This document shows, piece after piece, positions 25,842 to 36,545 of a DNA stretch of 64,000 nucleotides. The notes under the pieces were generated by a model. The model was not told the DNA's origin. It worked only from the letters and a program-made list of their open reading frames with translations, and ran no database searches. A program made the translations under genes and the position numbers. This stretch comes from Nectonema munidae. Its lineage: Eukaryota; Nematomorpha; Nectonematoida; Nectonematidae. The DNA lies in NCBI GenBank assembly GCA_030549495.1, contig JAUIRK010000953.1, positions 1,206,001 through 1,270,000 on the forward strand, read 5' to 3'. Within the stretch, counting starts at the first letter, position 1, and each line of letters opens with the position of its first letter.

Positions 25842-26161
25842 GTTCGACAGACATTTCGCCCCATAGACAATTTGCCCCCTGACAAATTGTCTCATAGGCT
25901 ATTAGTTTCATCCATCTTTGCTTATTATATGTGTAAAATTATTTAAAAATTTTATATTCTTGTTTATTTTATCTCTATTAAATTATTTCAAATTAATCAA
26001 TTTACCTCTTAATTTTTTAGAATTGTCCATGAGACAAAATGTCTTATGAAAATAACGGGGCGAATTGTCCATGAAACAAAATGTCTTATGAAAATAATGG
26101 GGCGAATTGTCCATGGGACGAACTGTCTTATGAAAATAATGGGGCGAAATGTCCGAGGACC
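25842..26161. mobile_element. MITE with 8-bp target duplication and internal 42-bp tandem repeats
   Basis: The direct repeat 'aaactaac' flanks it perfectly (25834-25841 and 26162-26169). Both ends carry GACATTTCGCCCCAT facing inward, within a 23-bp inverted repeat with 19 matches. An 8-bp duplication suits a hAT-type MITE. Inside are tandem units that repeat the terminal phrase. It has no coding capacity. Confidence 0.8.
26020..26153. repeat. 42-bp tandem repeat, about 3.2 units
   Basis: Units start at about 26020, 26062 and 26104 with 'gaattgtccatg', then 'gacaaaatgtcttatgaaaa' and 'ggggc'; a partial fourth unit merges into the right terminal repeat of the MITE. The open frame on the - strand is a product of the repeat. 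Confidence 0.85.
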
Positions 26162-26666
26162 AAACTAACATAAATCAAAGTATACGAGAAAAGAAAATCA
26201 TTGCGTTTTTTTTGAATATTTCTATCTACAAATAAAATCTGTCATAAATAGATCAAGTACATTTTTAACAACTGAAACATTTTGTTTCGATATTATATTT
26301 TTATTATAATAATCAACAAATTTTCTTAAAAAAAGTGATTTGATTATGTACAGTGTTAGTTATAAAATTTAACAATCGAACATTATAAAAAATATCTCTG
26401 CTCAAATATTAAGCAAATAGAGTATTCTTGCCTTTAAACTGAATAGATAATCAAAACATTCATTCCCAAATAACTTGAAAAAAATTTCTTGACTTAAAAA
26501 AATTAAAGTTTTCAAATGTTAAAAAATGTAGCAAACGTAGTGATAAAGATTTGGTGACTTTTGTTGAAAAAATATTCTTAGTGCGAGTCTAACAATATTC
26601 ATTGATATAAAATTTTAACGATTGAAAACTATTTTAATTTAACTCTAAATGCAAATTAGACAGAAG

Positions 26667-26863
26667 CAGTGGTGTAGCCAAAAAAAAGTTGATAGAAGGG
26701 GCACAATTTAAAAACAAAAAACTTGTGCAACATTATTTATACTTTCTTGATCCTTTCATTGGAGAAATTTTCAAAAACTGATATCGCATAAGATTCATGG
26801 GGGCACCATGCGGTACATAGGAGTATGGGCACGGCCCCTTATGCCAGCCTAGCTACGTCACTG
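26667..26863. mobile_element. hAT-type MITE, 197 bp
   Basis: The ends are CAGTGGTGTAGCCA and, read inward from the right, CAGTGACGTAGCTA. The flanks 'gacagaag' (26659-26666) and 'gagagaag' (26864-26871) match in 7 of 8 bases, the expected 8-bp target duplication. Confidence 0.75.
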
Positions 26864-27110
26864 GAGAGAAGAGAGCTGAATGAGATAGGAGAGCTTAACA
26901 AGAGAAGAGGGCTTGAATGAAACAAGAGAGCTTGAATGAGCTTGAGTGAATGATTGAGTTTTAGCAGAGAAAGCGGAAGAGACACAGGAGACGGAAAGAG
27001 AAATAGAATCACTGTGACAGAAGATGAGAAAATCTAGTGGATCATCAACATGTGTTTTCTCAAAAATATTACAAAGAGGAGACACTGTGATAAATATTGC
27101 TGACTTATTG
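26864..27110. repeat. Purine-rich, weakly tandem stretch
   Basis: Phrases such as 'agagcttgaatga' and 'gagagaagag' recur in an A/G-rich strand. The 89-residue - strand frame over it is low complexity (Ser/Leu/Phe-rich) and I do not treat it as a gene. Confidence 0.4.
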
Positions 27111-27231
27111 TGTGCATATTGAAGCAATGGATTATTATTATATAGCTCTCACGCATCGTCTGTAAAATATGTTCGATAGGAAAAATGCGATCATCATACA
27201 TGTTTTATAAACAAGCAGCAACTCTTACTTT

Positions 27232-27285
27232 GGGGGGGGGGGGGGGGGGGGGTGGCCCCCCCCCCCCCCCGGATGTGCGCCCCTG
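27232..27285. repeat. G21/C15 homopolymer pair next to a hAT-like terminus
   Basis: 21 G (27232-27252), then TGG, then 15 C (27256-27270), then GGATGTGCGCCCCTG, the inward-facing form of CAGGGGCGCACATCC. The two tracts can pair as a hairpin. Exact lengths may be affected by sequencing of homopolymers. Confidence 0.7.
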
Positions 27286-27689
27286 ATATAAATGTAAAAA
27301 TAGTCCTATTTTATATTAAATTACTTATATGTTCTACATTTGCTTCAAACCTTTATTTTGAGACTACTCAAAGGAACTATAGAATGTGGTTCCGGTATCA
27401 GCCATTAAAGAGATTTTAATTGAATAATCTCAATTAGGGTTAATTGAAAAAAATGAAAATTATCTTTTTAGACAGGTGGTTTTTAACCTTTATTACCCTC
27501 AAAATCTACTACACCTTTCGTCCAATGCTTTTAAATGAAAAAAATTTTGTATCATGATAAGATTTTGTAAAATAAAAATAATTAAAACAACATTTTTTAT
27601 TTGTATGCAAAAAACGACATGAGAAATATTAAGTAAAAAACATAGCAAACAAAAACATCAAATGTAAATTTTATATATTTTCCTGACAT
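27286..27689. other. AT-rich DNA with one orphan hAT-like end
   Basis: CAGGTGGTTTTTAACC near 27474 resembles a hAT terminus; no partner was found. Confidence 0.3.
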
Positions 27690-29246
27690 GATCTTTGCAT
27701 ATATATTTCTCACATTTGCAACAAACATGGTCACATTTATTGTCGGAACTTTTACATGAATAGCACCTTCCTCTCTTTCTTCTGGTTTTTTCATTTTTAG
27801 CTCTTTCAGACAATTTCTGCTTTTTGAATGTTTTCAACAAGTTTTTAGCTGGTTATTTTTTTGGTAAAACTTTTCTTCTTTTTATGTACGCTCTTACAAG
27901 TTGTTTTCCTAAGTTATCAAGAAACACTCTTCTATATGGATAGTTTTCCCCTGTTTTTGTTGATCTCAGTGAATACAATATATGCATTCAAGGCTGAAAT
28001 GTCCAAGATACCACCATTGACCATCTGTTCGTTCTCCTTGATACTGAATAAAAATTAACCTACTGATCAAAACTATCTACTTCACCTATCGTTATATTAT
28101 AATCGCTTATAATTATGGGAATCTTCTTCGTTTTATTAATTTCTTTGCCGTGGTGATAGATGCTCTGTAAAATTATGTTTTTGTACCTTTTTGGCATATA
28201 ATAGACAAGTGTTACTTGATCATTGCAGTAAAAAGCAGAACTATTTTGCTTTCTTCCTCTTCAAGTACTAAAATTTTCAGGTAAACTACTTTTATTTTTT
28301 CTTTATAGTATCGAGTGTCGTTATATTCTTTTTGAGTAAAGATTGGGCAAGATTGTAAGAACAAAAAAAGTTGTCAAAAGTAATTTTGTGACCTTTGAGT
28401 CCTCTTGATAATTCTAACACCACATTTTCTGCCCTTCGAATCAAAATTTTTGTCTAAATAAGGCATTATTCTCCACACATAATAAGAGACAGCATCACAA
28501 ATGAACCAAAATTTTATTCCATACTTAGATGGTTTTTTAGCATATATTGCCGGAATGGTGCCCTACCACGGAAACCTTTGAGCTGCTTGTCTACTGTCAC
28601 AAAAAAGCTCATGTTATAATATTCATCTAGCAACCAACTCCAATCATCCCATAACTCTCGAATTGCTACAAATTTGTCCCTCTGCTTCCTTTGACTTCTT
28701 GTCGTCGCAGCATCGAATCTTAGAGTAGCACATAATTCTTCAAATCTATTACCGGTGAAGGTGGCAGGGAAAATTGGTCTTCCATTTCTTTGCTCCATAA
28801 ATTTTTTATTGCCTGGTTTTTGGATTTATACACGCCAAGTAAAATCAACGCACCAAAAAAGGCATTCAACTCTATTTTGTCTAAATTTATCCATTCATTT
28901 CCAAAGTTATTCCTTTCTTGTTCGTATTGTCTATAATTCTTTTTGTAATTTTTGGAGGGAAAAAAAGAGAAAAAGATGAAACTTTGTGATCAACTCTAGA
29001 AGAGGCGAACATTGTTAGACCTGGTTTTGAATGGATAACATTTGCTGATGAACGCCTTCCCAAGTTTTTAGGTGGAAGAGAAAACCATTCAATTTTCTTA
29101 ACTTTTGATAAAATCTTGGTGTTGCTCTGAAAACAAGTGTTGGAATCACTGTCATCGGAGTAAATGGACCCGAAAAGAACGAGTGTTACATTTTTTATAT
29201 TAGAAAACTTTGAAAACATGAAAATGGTAAAATTAAAAATAATCAA
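27690..29246 (-). pseudogene. piggyBac transposase, broken
   Basis: The - strand runs in family order. An N-terminal part at 29246-28887 has IEWFSLPPKNLGRRS and SSFSLFFPPKITKRIIDN. A catalytic-core part at 28798-28514 has EELCATLRFD, DKFVAIRELWDDW, FFVTVDKQLKGFRGR and APFRQYMLKN; the DxQL aspartate motif is the usual second catalytic region of piggyBac. A cysteine-rich C-terminal finger at 27840-27700 has RCYSCKSSDNKCDHVCCKC, used by the family to bind its ends. The pieces lie in different frames, with more than five interruptions. TTAA-flanked ends could not be identified. Confidence 0.85.
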
Positions 29247-29249
29247 CTC

Positions 29250-31815
29250 AAAAACAAAGTAGAGAAAAGTTAATTTATAATATTCTAATGTGTTGCTTCA
29301 ATTTTGCTCATTAAATAGTTATCGCAGTGTGTGAGTAAGAATCTAAAATAAAAATTTTACAACTTTTTTCCCTATAAAATCATTTTGTTTTAAATCTAAC
29401 ATTAATTTATAAAACAGTAGCATTAAGACAGGTTTTGTCATGCGTGGGAATTCATGTGGGATATTTTTTTTAGAAAATGTTTCTCCATTGTATATAAATA
29501 AACTAATATTTGTTTTTACATAATTTAATGAAATCAGAATTTAAATCATAAATCTCAACTGAATGATAACTTATTTAGAAATAGCCGGCTCCGTGATCTT
29601 TTCTCTCTTCGTTTCAAACATAGGATCATCGGTAAAGTGTTTCTTTCTCTTTTCGCTCGAAACATAGGCAGATTGATAAAGATACATTGTTGAAGAAAAA
29701 TAATGAAAATTTAAACTTGCTAACTTAATATCGAAAAGACCACACAACCGTTTAGTATAGAAGATTAGTTTTAAGCATTATAGTTAGGTACACAAAAAAC
29801 AAAATATAACATTTGATTGAATGAAAGAAAATAAATAGATTTTAGATGTTTTTTTGACAGGTTTTGAAAAAATAAACACCATTCAATTCAGCATTGAAAT
29901 TAGGAATATATGTATTAAAATCAATTTATTTCCAAAACTTACGAATTTGAGGAAAATCGCTTTTTGAAATGCCAACCCAATCGGGTTGGAAGGTTCTATT
30001 TATACTCCCGAACCTCATAGCTTCCACAACAAAAAATTTTTTAAATATTGTTCATAAAAAAATTCTATTTTAAAATGAGTAGCTATTTTAAATTACTTTT
30101 TTCACAAATTTGATTGATTACGATAAAAAATAGGATCACCATTGAATTCATCATATGAACAAAAATATTATCATCATAAATTCACCATTAAAGGATTGGG
30201 TAAGTTACATTGAAATTGATTGCAAAAAATATGAAATCTCAGAACTCAACTGGTTTTAATATACCTTTTAAGCAGGGGCTCGCTTATTCAAAATAAATAT
30301 TAATTTATCTATGATGTTTAGCCAGGCACACACACTCCCAAGTAAAAAAGTGAGGTTAAAATTCTTCTTTCCAGTGCGAAAAAAGGAGGGCATTTTTGTG
30401 TTTCCTCATAGAAATAATTTAAAATTTTTACTACTTTCGATGCGAACAAAAGCTATACTGACTTTTTTTACTTAAAACTGTTTTCATTAAAACTTTTTTT
30501 TTCAAATAGATCTTGTCCTTTTACTGGAAATATTTGTTTTCACCTGAATTTTTTGAATATTGGTCTTTAAAAAGTTTTTTAGGTTTTATTCTAGCATATT
30601 TATCTTCACAAATTTTGCGTTTTTTTTACTTAATTCAACGGTTTTTAATTAATTTTCCAATTCTTCATAATTATCATTACATTGTATAATTTAGCTTTAT
30701 CTTTAATTGAATTAAAGTCACTGAATTGAGGTACTTTTATTAAAATGACTAAAACTCCAAATTTTTTTGTTATTGGAGTGGGAACGGGCGGTGTTCCCTC
30801 TGAAACAAAAATTATTATTCAGTTTTCCTCTGGTGTTTAGACTAATGATTATCTTTATGTTGGGTTAGACTTTTTGCCCGAAGATACCAAAAGATAATAA
30901 ATACCGAAAGAAAATTATTTCCATATCTATTTTGGTAGTGTTTGATGTGCTAAATATAAATACGTAACTTGTTCTAACCAAGAGATCTCATTTTTAATTG
31001 AATTTTCATCATGAAATTTATATTTTTTTTTTAGATTTTCGAACTGTGATGGCGCAGCCCTTGTGTGCTTTTTCTATTAGCAATCAGGTACAATATAAAT
31101 TTTCTTATATACTGATTAGAAGTGTACTTCAAAAGTGGGAGGAAGCAAATTTAATTAAAAAACGAAATTTTAATAATTGCGATAAGAGAATATAAATCTG
31201 ACAATTAGGAAATTTGAAGAATTTAAAAGATCGTCTAAAAATTTTTAACTAAGGTACTAACATTTTTCCAAATAAAACTGAAATTGAATAAAAATCGTGT
31301 TTTATATTGATAACTCGTATAAACCTTTTTCGCATGAAGTTGTACTAACTTCTAAGGTGAGCGTGACTTAAGTAAGCCATCATGTGTTGAAAACAAATAC
31401 AATATTATCGCATCTTCGATGACACTTCTTTATGATAAAAACTAATCACTAAAAAATGTGAATCAAGGACACGTCTAGAAGAAAATTTACTCTCAATCGA
31501 TTTGACAACATTTTTTTGTTGATTTCTTTGAATATTCAATATACGGAAGCATTGAAAATGAATGCCTATCTAGAGATAGTGCTACTCCTATTACACAAGG
31601 AATACTTACTCATATCATCTTATGCATCTGAATCACAATTCTTCTTTTTGATAATAATCAAACTAATCTTGGTTGTATTATGCTTTCATATGCTCCAAAA
31701 TTGGAGGACCGTCTCCTCTAAATCTCTTGTTTTTGGCCTCCACTGGCAGATATCTTGTTATCACCATACTAGTGCCTACCGAGCCGCTTTGGTTGGAACC
31801 AGGAGAGATGTGTGT
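29250..31815. other. AT-rich DNA, nothing recognised
   Basis: No coding-like frame or paired repeat was found. The open frames at 30998-31195 and 31516-31823 lack recognisable motifs. Confidence 0.4.
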
Positions 31816-31999
31816 ATATCTATTAGTGATGCGACGATTAATCGTATCGGGAGTTTTTTAAAGTATCGAAAATCGGCATCGGAGATGAATCATTTAAACC
31901 CGATTCCGATACCAAAACGATTCTTAAATATACAGAATGTTGGATAAATAGTTATAACATAAGATTGCATTCTGTTGAGGTTTAATTAACCGTATTTAA

Positions 32000-32145
32000 T
32001 GGGAGTGTGGGTTGTTATAATGCTGAACCTGTTACACCAATGTCTTGGGTTCAGTCTTCTCGAGGCAAATTAGCCATAGATTGATTCAAGCAGCTTTAAT
32101 ATGCTATTTTGATGAAAATACTCTCTGTTACTAATGCTAGTGCTT
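32000..32145 (+). repeat. Diverged SINE within the hAT element
   Basis: 'gtcttgggttcagtcttc' (a degenerate B box), 'catagattgattcaagcag' and 'tttgatgaaaatactctctg' follow the order of SINE family 1. It is strongly diverged, so the assignment is tentative. Confidence 0.4.
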
Positions 32146-32767
32146 CTATCTCCCTGACATTTTTCACGTTTTCTCTTCTATTTTTTAATTTTACCAACTT
32201 TAACTTAATTCTAACTCCATTTAATTAATATTATGAATTACTTTTTGAATAAAGTTATCATATTTTTGAATTGTGCTATTACAACAGTAAGAATAAAAGT
32301 TATGTGCGAAAATATAGGTATCAATATTGAAACAATGAAAAGTACTAAAGATTTTTCAAAATTATTGAAATGTGCTGATCAATTTTTGTTTCTCAAAAAC
32401 TTGCTAAACAATCTGGTATGTTATGAAAATTCTACTTTTATTAGATATTTTTTAAGTGTACTACGTGAATTCAAACATTTTATTGACAATTCTAAGTTTT
32501 TTCATTCTTTAAAAATGCTTTATTTTATAAAGATTTTTTTTTATATATGCCAAATCAGATGGAAACTCGTTAAAAGAAAATGTGAAAAACTAAAGAAAAT
32601 GTATTTACAATATAATTGTGAAAAATTTGATTTCGATAAGATAACTGTTTCATGCGTTTCCATGGCGCAATTACGCTCGTCTTGAATGCGGTGATGATGA
32701 GGTAAATATTCTTTAGATCTAAAAATAATATTCTTTAGATTCGACCAGCAGTGATGTTGAGCAAAAT

Positions 32768-33169
32768 ATGGATTTTAATTTTAGTTTTGAAAAGTGTTTT
32801 TCAGATATCAAAAAAATGAAAACTGAACAAGAAACAAACAATATAAAAACTGAACCTACAACATCAGGTCAATTTTCAGCAGCAAGAATAAAAGTAAAAA
32901 CAGAAATTTCAAAATATTTGAAATATAAACTTATCGGAAACAATGAAAATCCTTTTGAATGGTGGAAAGCGAACAAAGAAGACCTTCCAAGTTTGGCTCT
33001 TTTTTCAAAAAAGTACTTATGTGTTACTCCTTCAGTAGAAAGCGAGCGAATTTTTAGTGTTGGTTGGAATATATACTCGCCAAAAAGAAATCGTTTAGAA
33101 GCAATGACTGGAGAGATGCTTATGTTTTTGCACTATAATTTGCGAGTGCTCCAATTCCATTACGATTAA
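32768..33169 (+). pseudogene. hAT transposase C-terminal region
   Basis: The 133-residue frame contains NPFEWWKANKEDLPSLALFS, then KKYLCVTPSVESERIFSVGW and SPKRNRLEAMTGEMLMFLHY. This is the hAT C-terminal dimerisation domain (W-W-x-x-N, S-V-E-S-E-R-I-F-S-V-G). An upstream frame at 32233-32685 may be the decayed middle part. The N-terminal zinc finger and catalytic core are not recognisable, so it could not act on its own. Confidence 0.8.
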
Positions 33170-33851
33170 TGAAATGAAAAAACGCTTTTTATCATTAAAA
33201 TGCACTGTTTTTATTGCTTCTTTTTATCATTTTGAACTCAACATTACATCTTTTGTTAATTAAAATAGAACCATTGATAGATTTTTCAGGTAATGAACAT
33301 AATCTCTATCTTTTATCACGTAATGAACAACACTACAAAAGTTTTCTAACGACTTTTCTTAAAGTCTTGATATTCAACATATTGTAAATCTTTATTTGCA
33401 AGAAGGGATTTGTAACCGTTTGAACTTCTATTTTAAGTAAGCTTTTGAATATCTAGACACAATTATTATCGAAGAATCGGAATCGTATTGGGAATCGTAA
33501 TAATTGGGTAGAATCGGAATCGTTAAAAATTTTGGTATCGCCCATCACTAGTATATATATAAATAAGATTTTTTTAAATATCAAATCTATTTTTTACGGT
33601 CTAAATCTCTGTGTAATGTTAGTATATAGGGATATGGGATTTAATTATGTATTATGATGGTTTGAGGAGGAGGAAGTGGTCCTAGTTTGTTCGCAAGTTC
33701 GGCGACTCTAGCCGTCCTTTAAACCTGTCACTTTTGCCAACTTACTGATTTCTCAATTGCAGACTTTAAATGAATTGCTCTTTATTTAAAAATAAATGTA
33801 TACATATCCAATTTTATTTGAAATTATGCAAAGAAATATGATACTTATAAC

Positions 33852-34728
33852 TAGAGATGTATCGGATGTGAATTTTTTACATCTGTGGATGCTTAGATTT
33901 GACATCCTAGCGGATATCCAAAATAAATTTTTATACGGATGCGGATATAAAATATTTATAAAAAATTATGTTTTATATTTTACAGTATCTTACTATTTTA
34001 ATCCCTTTTTTTACTGTTTTTTAATCCACCAATGTAAAAAACCTAAATCAGAATAATTAGGAAACTTTATTTAAAATAATCATTATTAATTACAGGGAAA
34101 TTTTTGTTTAAGATATAACAGTTTTTATACTTTTTCCCCTAGTAATCTTTTTCTTTTGTCAGTATAAATATTTCCAGCGCTGCTAAAGAGCTGCTCGCTT
34201 GGAACAGTGCTAGGAGGACAGGTAAGATAATGGCATGCAATTTTTGATAAAAATGGAAATTCTTCTTTTTTAGTTTTCCACCAATCTAAGCAATATATGT
34301 CTAAGCAATTATATGAATCAATTCTTTTTTCTTTTTGATACTTCGTTATTTCTTCATTAAAAGCTTCATTATCTTCATTTTCTTTCTCGTTTTCTTCTTC
34401 ACTACTATAGTTTAGAATAGAGTCCATACCTTCATTCAAAGAGGTATAAACTTCATTAGCACTTTTCTTAATTTTTTTGCGGCTTTTTACTTCTATGCTA
34501 CTATTATCAATCTTATCCCCATCATATAAATTTAAAAGGAAAGTTTTACACTTTATTTGTTGTTTCAAAATTGGTGAACAATTTACTTTTGAATCTCGGA
34601 TCGAGAAAAGTAGCTAAAATGTAAAGATTTTAAATTGTGGATGCGGATGTTAACGTAAAAAAATCCGCGGATGGGGATGTAACGCGGATGCGAATGATCC
34701 CCATATGCGGATATCCGATACATCTCTA
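33852..34728 (-). mobile_element. Internally deleted hAT transposon, 877 bp
   Basis: The ends are TAGAGATGTATCGGATG and, read inward from the right, TAGAGATGTATCGGATAT. Flanks 'cttataac' (33844-33851) and 'cctataac' (34729-34736) match in 7 of 8 bases and fit the hAT preference nTnnnnAn. Subterminal 'gcggat' phrases repeat near both ends. Only the 3' end of a transposase remains, so most of the gene was lost, as in typical non-autonomous derivatives. Confidence 0.85.
34125..34568 (-). pseudogene. hAT transposase C-terminal region
   Basis: The 147-residue frame has an acidic linker (SSEEENEKENEDNEAF) followed by CLDWWKTKKEEFPFLSKIAC, then LTCPPSTVPSEQLFSSAGNI and YTDKRKRLL. This is the hAT dimerisation domain in good condition; it is open to its end but lacks the catalytic core. 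It differs clearly from the copy at 32768-33169, so the two elements belong to different subfamilies. Confidence 0.85.
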
Positions 34729-34736
34729 CCTATAAC

Positions 34737-35479
34737 TAACGAAAATGAATTCTAACTTATAATAACTAACTAAATAACTAACAAAATATAAAACAAACCT
34801 TATGTCGACAAACAGGCATTTGACAAATTCGAAATCGCCCAGCTTAACTCGATAAATGCTTTCTTTATTACACACTTAAAGGTAACCCCTGAAAATACGA
34901 TTCATGTTGATATACGAAAAACTGTTTCATCGTGATCTAAAAACCTCTTATTCTCACGTAGCTGTCTCGGTTATCAATCTATATTATATAGCATATATAT
35001 TAAAAAAGTACGCAAAAAGTGTGATTAGATAAATTTTTTTTATTAATATTTTAGTTTTCATCAATCAACGTCACACGATATAAGTGATTAAAGCATACAT
35101 GTACCAAGCACAGGACGTTTCACCTATTGAAAGGTCACACACGATGCTGGTACACTTTGTTTTCATCACTGACGTAGATTACCAACTATACGTATTATCT
35201 ATCCTACAATCTGTCGTTGAATTCATCAATCAAATTACACCTGAATCGGAATAATTATTTCAGTGGTCGACATGATTTTTTTATACAACACGTTTGTTAT
35301 TTAGATTATTTTCGATACTATCACATCTGATTGTCTGTACTTTTTTGATTGACGATTTTCTCTAAAAGAATAGAGAAATATTATAATAATAGTATATGAA
35401 ATACGCGTTTTCATAGTCGAGGAGCGTGGATTGTAGAAATAAACTAAAAAGTGAGGAGACAGCGTTTGATTTTCAACTC
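34737..35479. other. AT-rich DNA, nothing recognised
   Basis: No domain, paired repeat or tRNA-like box was seen. Confidence 0.35.
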
Positions 35480-36545
35480 TGAAGCAGAATAATTTTTGGT
35501 ATCTCTTTATGATGCTTGCAACGTTGAAAGCGTTTTCCATTTTGACTACGAGCAGTCAAAAAACGCGTTAGAATCGAGTTCTAACTTTTCCGGGTTTATA
35601 ACGAAATATTCCATAGGAATATGCGACAACTGCATAGAAGCGGTAGACCAACACTTGATATATAACCTTTTACTAACTTGTCCCGGTGTCATAGGATCCT
35701 CAATGGGCTCAGTTAAGACTCTTACCAAATCTTAACCAAAACCCGTTTTGAGGGTTTCTTCAAGGAGATCCTTTTTAAGCACGAAGGGGGTTTTGCCGGT
35801 TGGACAACACCCTCCTGCTTTCAGGACCTCATCTACACCTATCGTGGGCCATTCCATTTCATTCTCATCTTTTTCTTCATCTGTGTCGAGTATCGCCGAT
35901 GCTTCTTCGATTTGTTCAATCGGTGGCCAGGCTTGAACGTTTGATGACACGATAGACCGGTTTGAAGTGAGTATTTCTTTTGATTGGTGATTGAGTGTCG
36001 TCCAATGTTACGTTCGTAACATCCCTCCGTACCTTATTAAATCTTTCACTTTGCCACGCCATTGCGACCGCCCAGTGTTTTTGCCTTCGAGTGGATTTTC
36101 GCGAAAAAATGGCTGAGGGCGCTCTGCTGGGGGAAGTAGGCAATCAGACATGTTGGAAGCCCAAAATTTTGAACGATCGCCAAGCCCAAACTTTGGATTT
36201 GTTTGTCAATGATTTCTAACAGATCTCCAATTAGAGATGTATCGGATGTAAAATTTCTTGTATCTGTAGATACGGATATCAAATTTGACACGCTAGCGGA
36301 TGCGCATGTCAAAATTAATTTTTGATATTGTTTAGAATTTTGGATCTGAGTAGGCGAAGCGTTGAGGTAGGCTGCAATTTGTCGTCTCGGGATGAACCAA
36401 ATCATTTTTGAATATCCCAAAAGCGCGACTTTAAACTCCAAAGGTACTGAGTTCAGACCCTTTTTCTTGGAAACAAGTTGGATATCGTTCTTGGAGATGG
36501 TAGTCAACGATGCTGAGGCTTCCTGTAAACCAAAAACTGGTTGAC
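35480..36545 (-). other. Unrecognised coding-like block, richer in GC
   Basis: I do not recognise this sequence. The - strand reading is favoured: it gives several open stretches of 60-153 residues with ordinary amino-acid mixtures, including LEFKVALLGYSKMIWFIPRR, an acidic DTDEEKDENEMEWPTIG and VNPEKLELD-like 'VINPEKLELDSNAFFDCS'. GC content and use of codons ending in C or G are visibly higher than in the surrounding DNA. It is not one open frame, so it is a broken or multi-exon gene, or captured foreign sequence. A hAT terminal fragment lies inside it. Confidence 0.45.
36234..36330. repeat. Terminal fragment of the 33852-type hAT
   Basis: TAGAGATGTATCGGATGT, then 'gtagatacggatatc', 'aaatttgacacgctagcgga' and 'tgtcaaaatta', matches the first 100 or so bases of the element at 33852 ('tttgacatcctagcggatat'). 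No second terminus follows. Confidence 0.75.

Larger units (their letters stand above)
31824..33550 (+). mobile_element. hAT DNA transposon, decayed, about 1.7 kb
   Basis: The left end is TAGTGATGCGACGATTAATC; the right end read inward is TAGTGATGGGCGATACC. Flanks 'atatctat' and 'gtatatat' match in 6 of 8 bases, compatible with an old 8-bp duplication. The 3' half codes for a hAT dimerisation domain; a SINE-like sequence sits near the left end. A fragment of the same right end occurs at 39881-39925. Confidence 0.75.

Noticed and set aside
25983-26171. 62-residue frame with repeated SPHYFHKT units
   Set aside because: It is a 42-bp tandem array inside a MITE; the length divisible by three keeps the frame open.
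26858-27127. 89-residue - strand frame
   Set aside because: It is low-complexity translation of a purine-rich tandem stretch.
35748-36219. + strand frames over the GC-richer block
   Set aside because: They are Ser-rich shadows of the - strand reading, which has the more natural amino-acid mixture.
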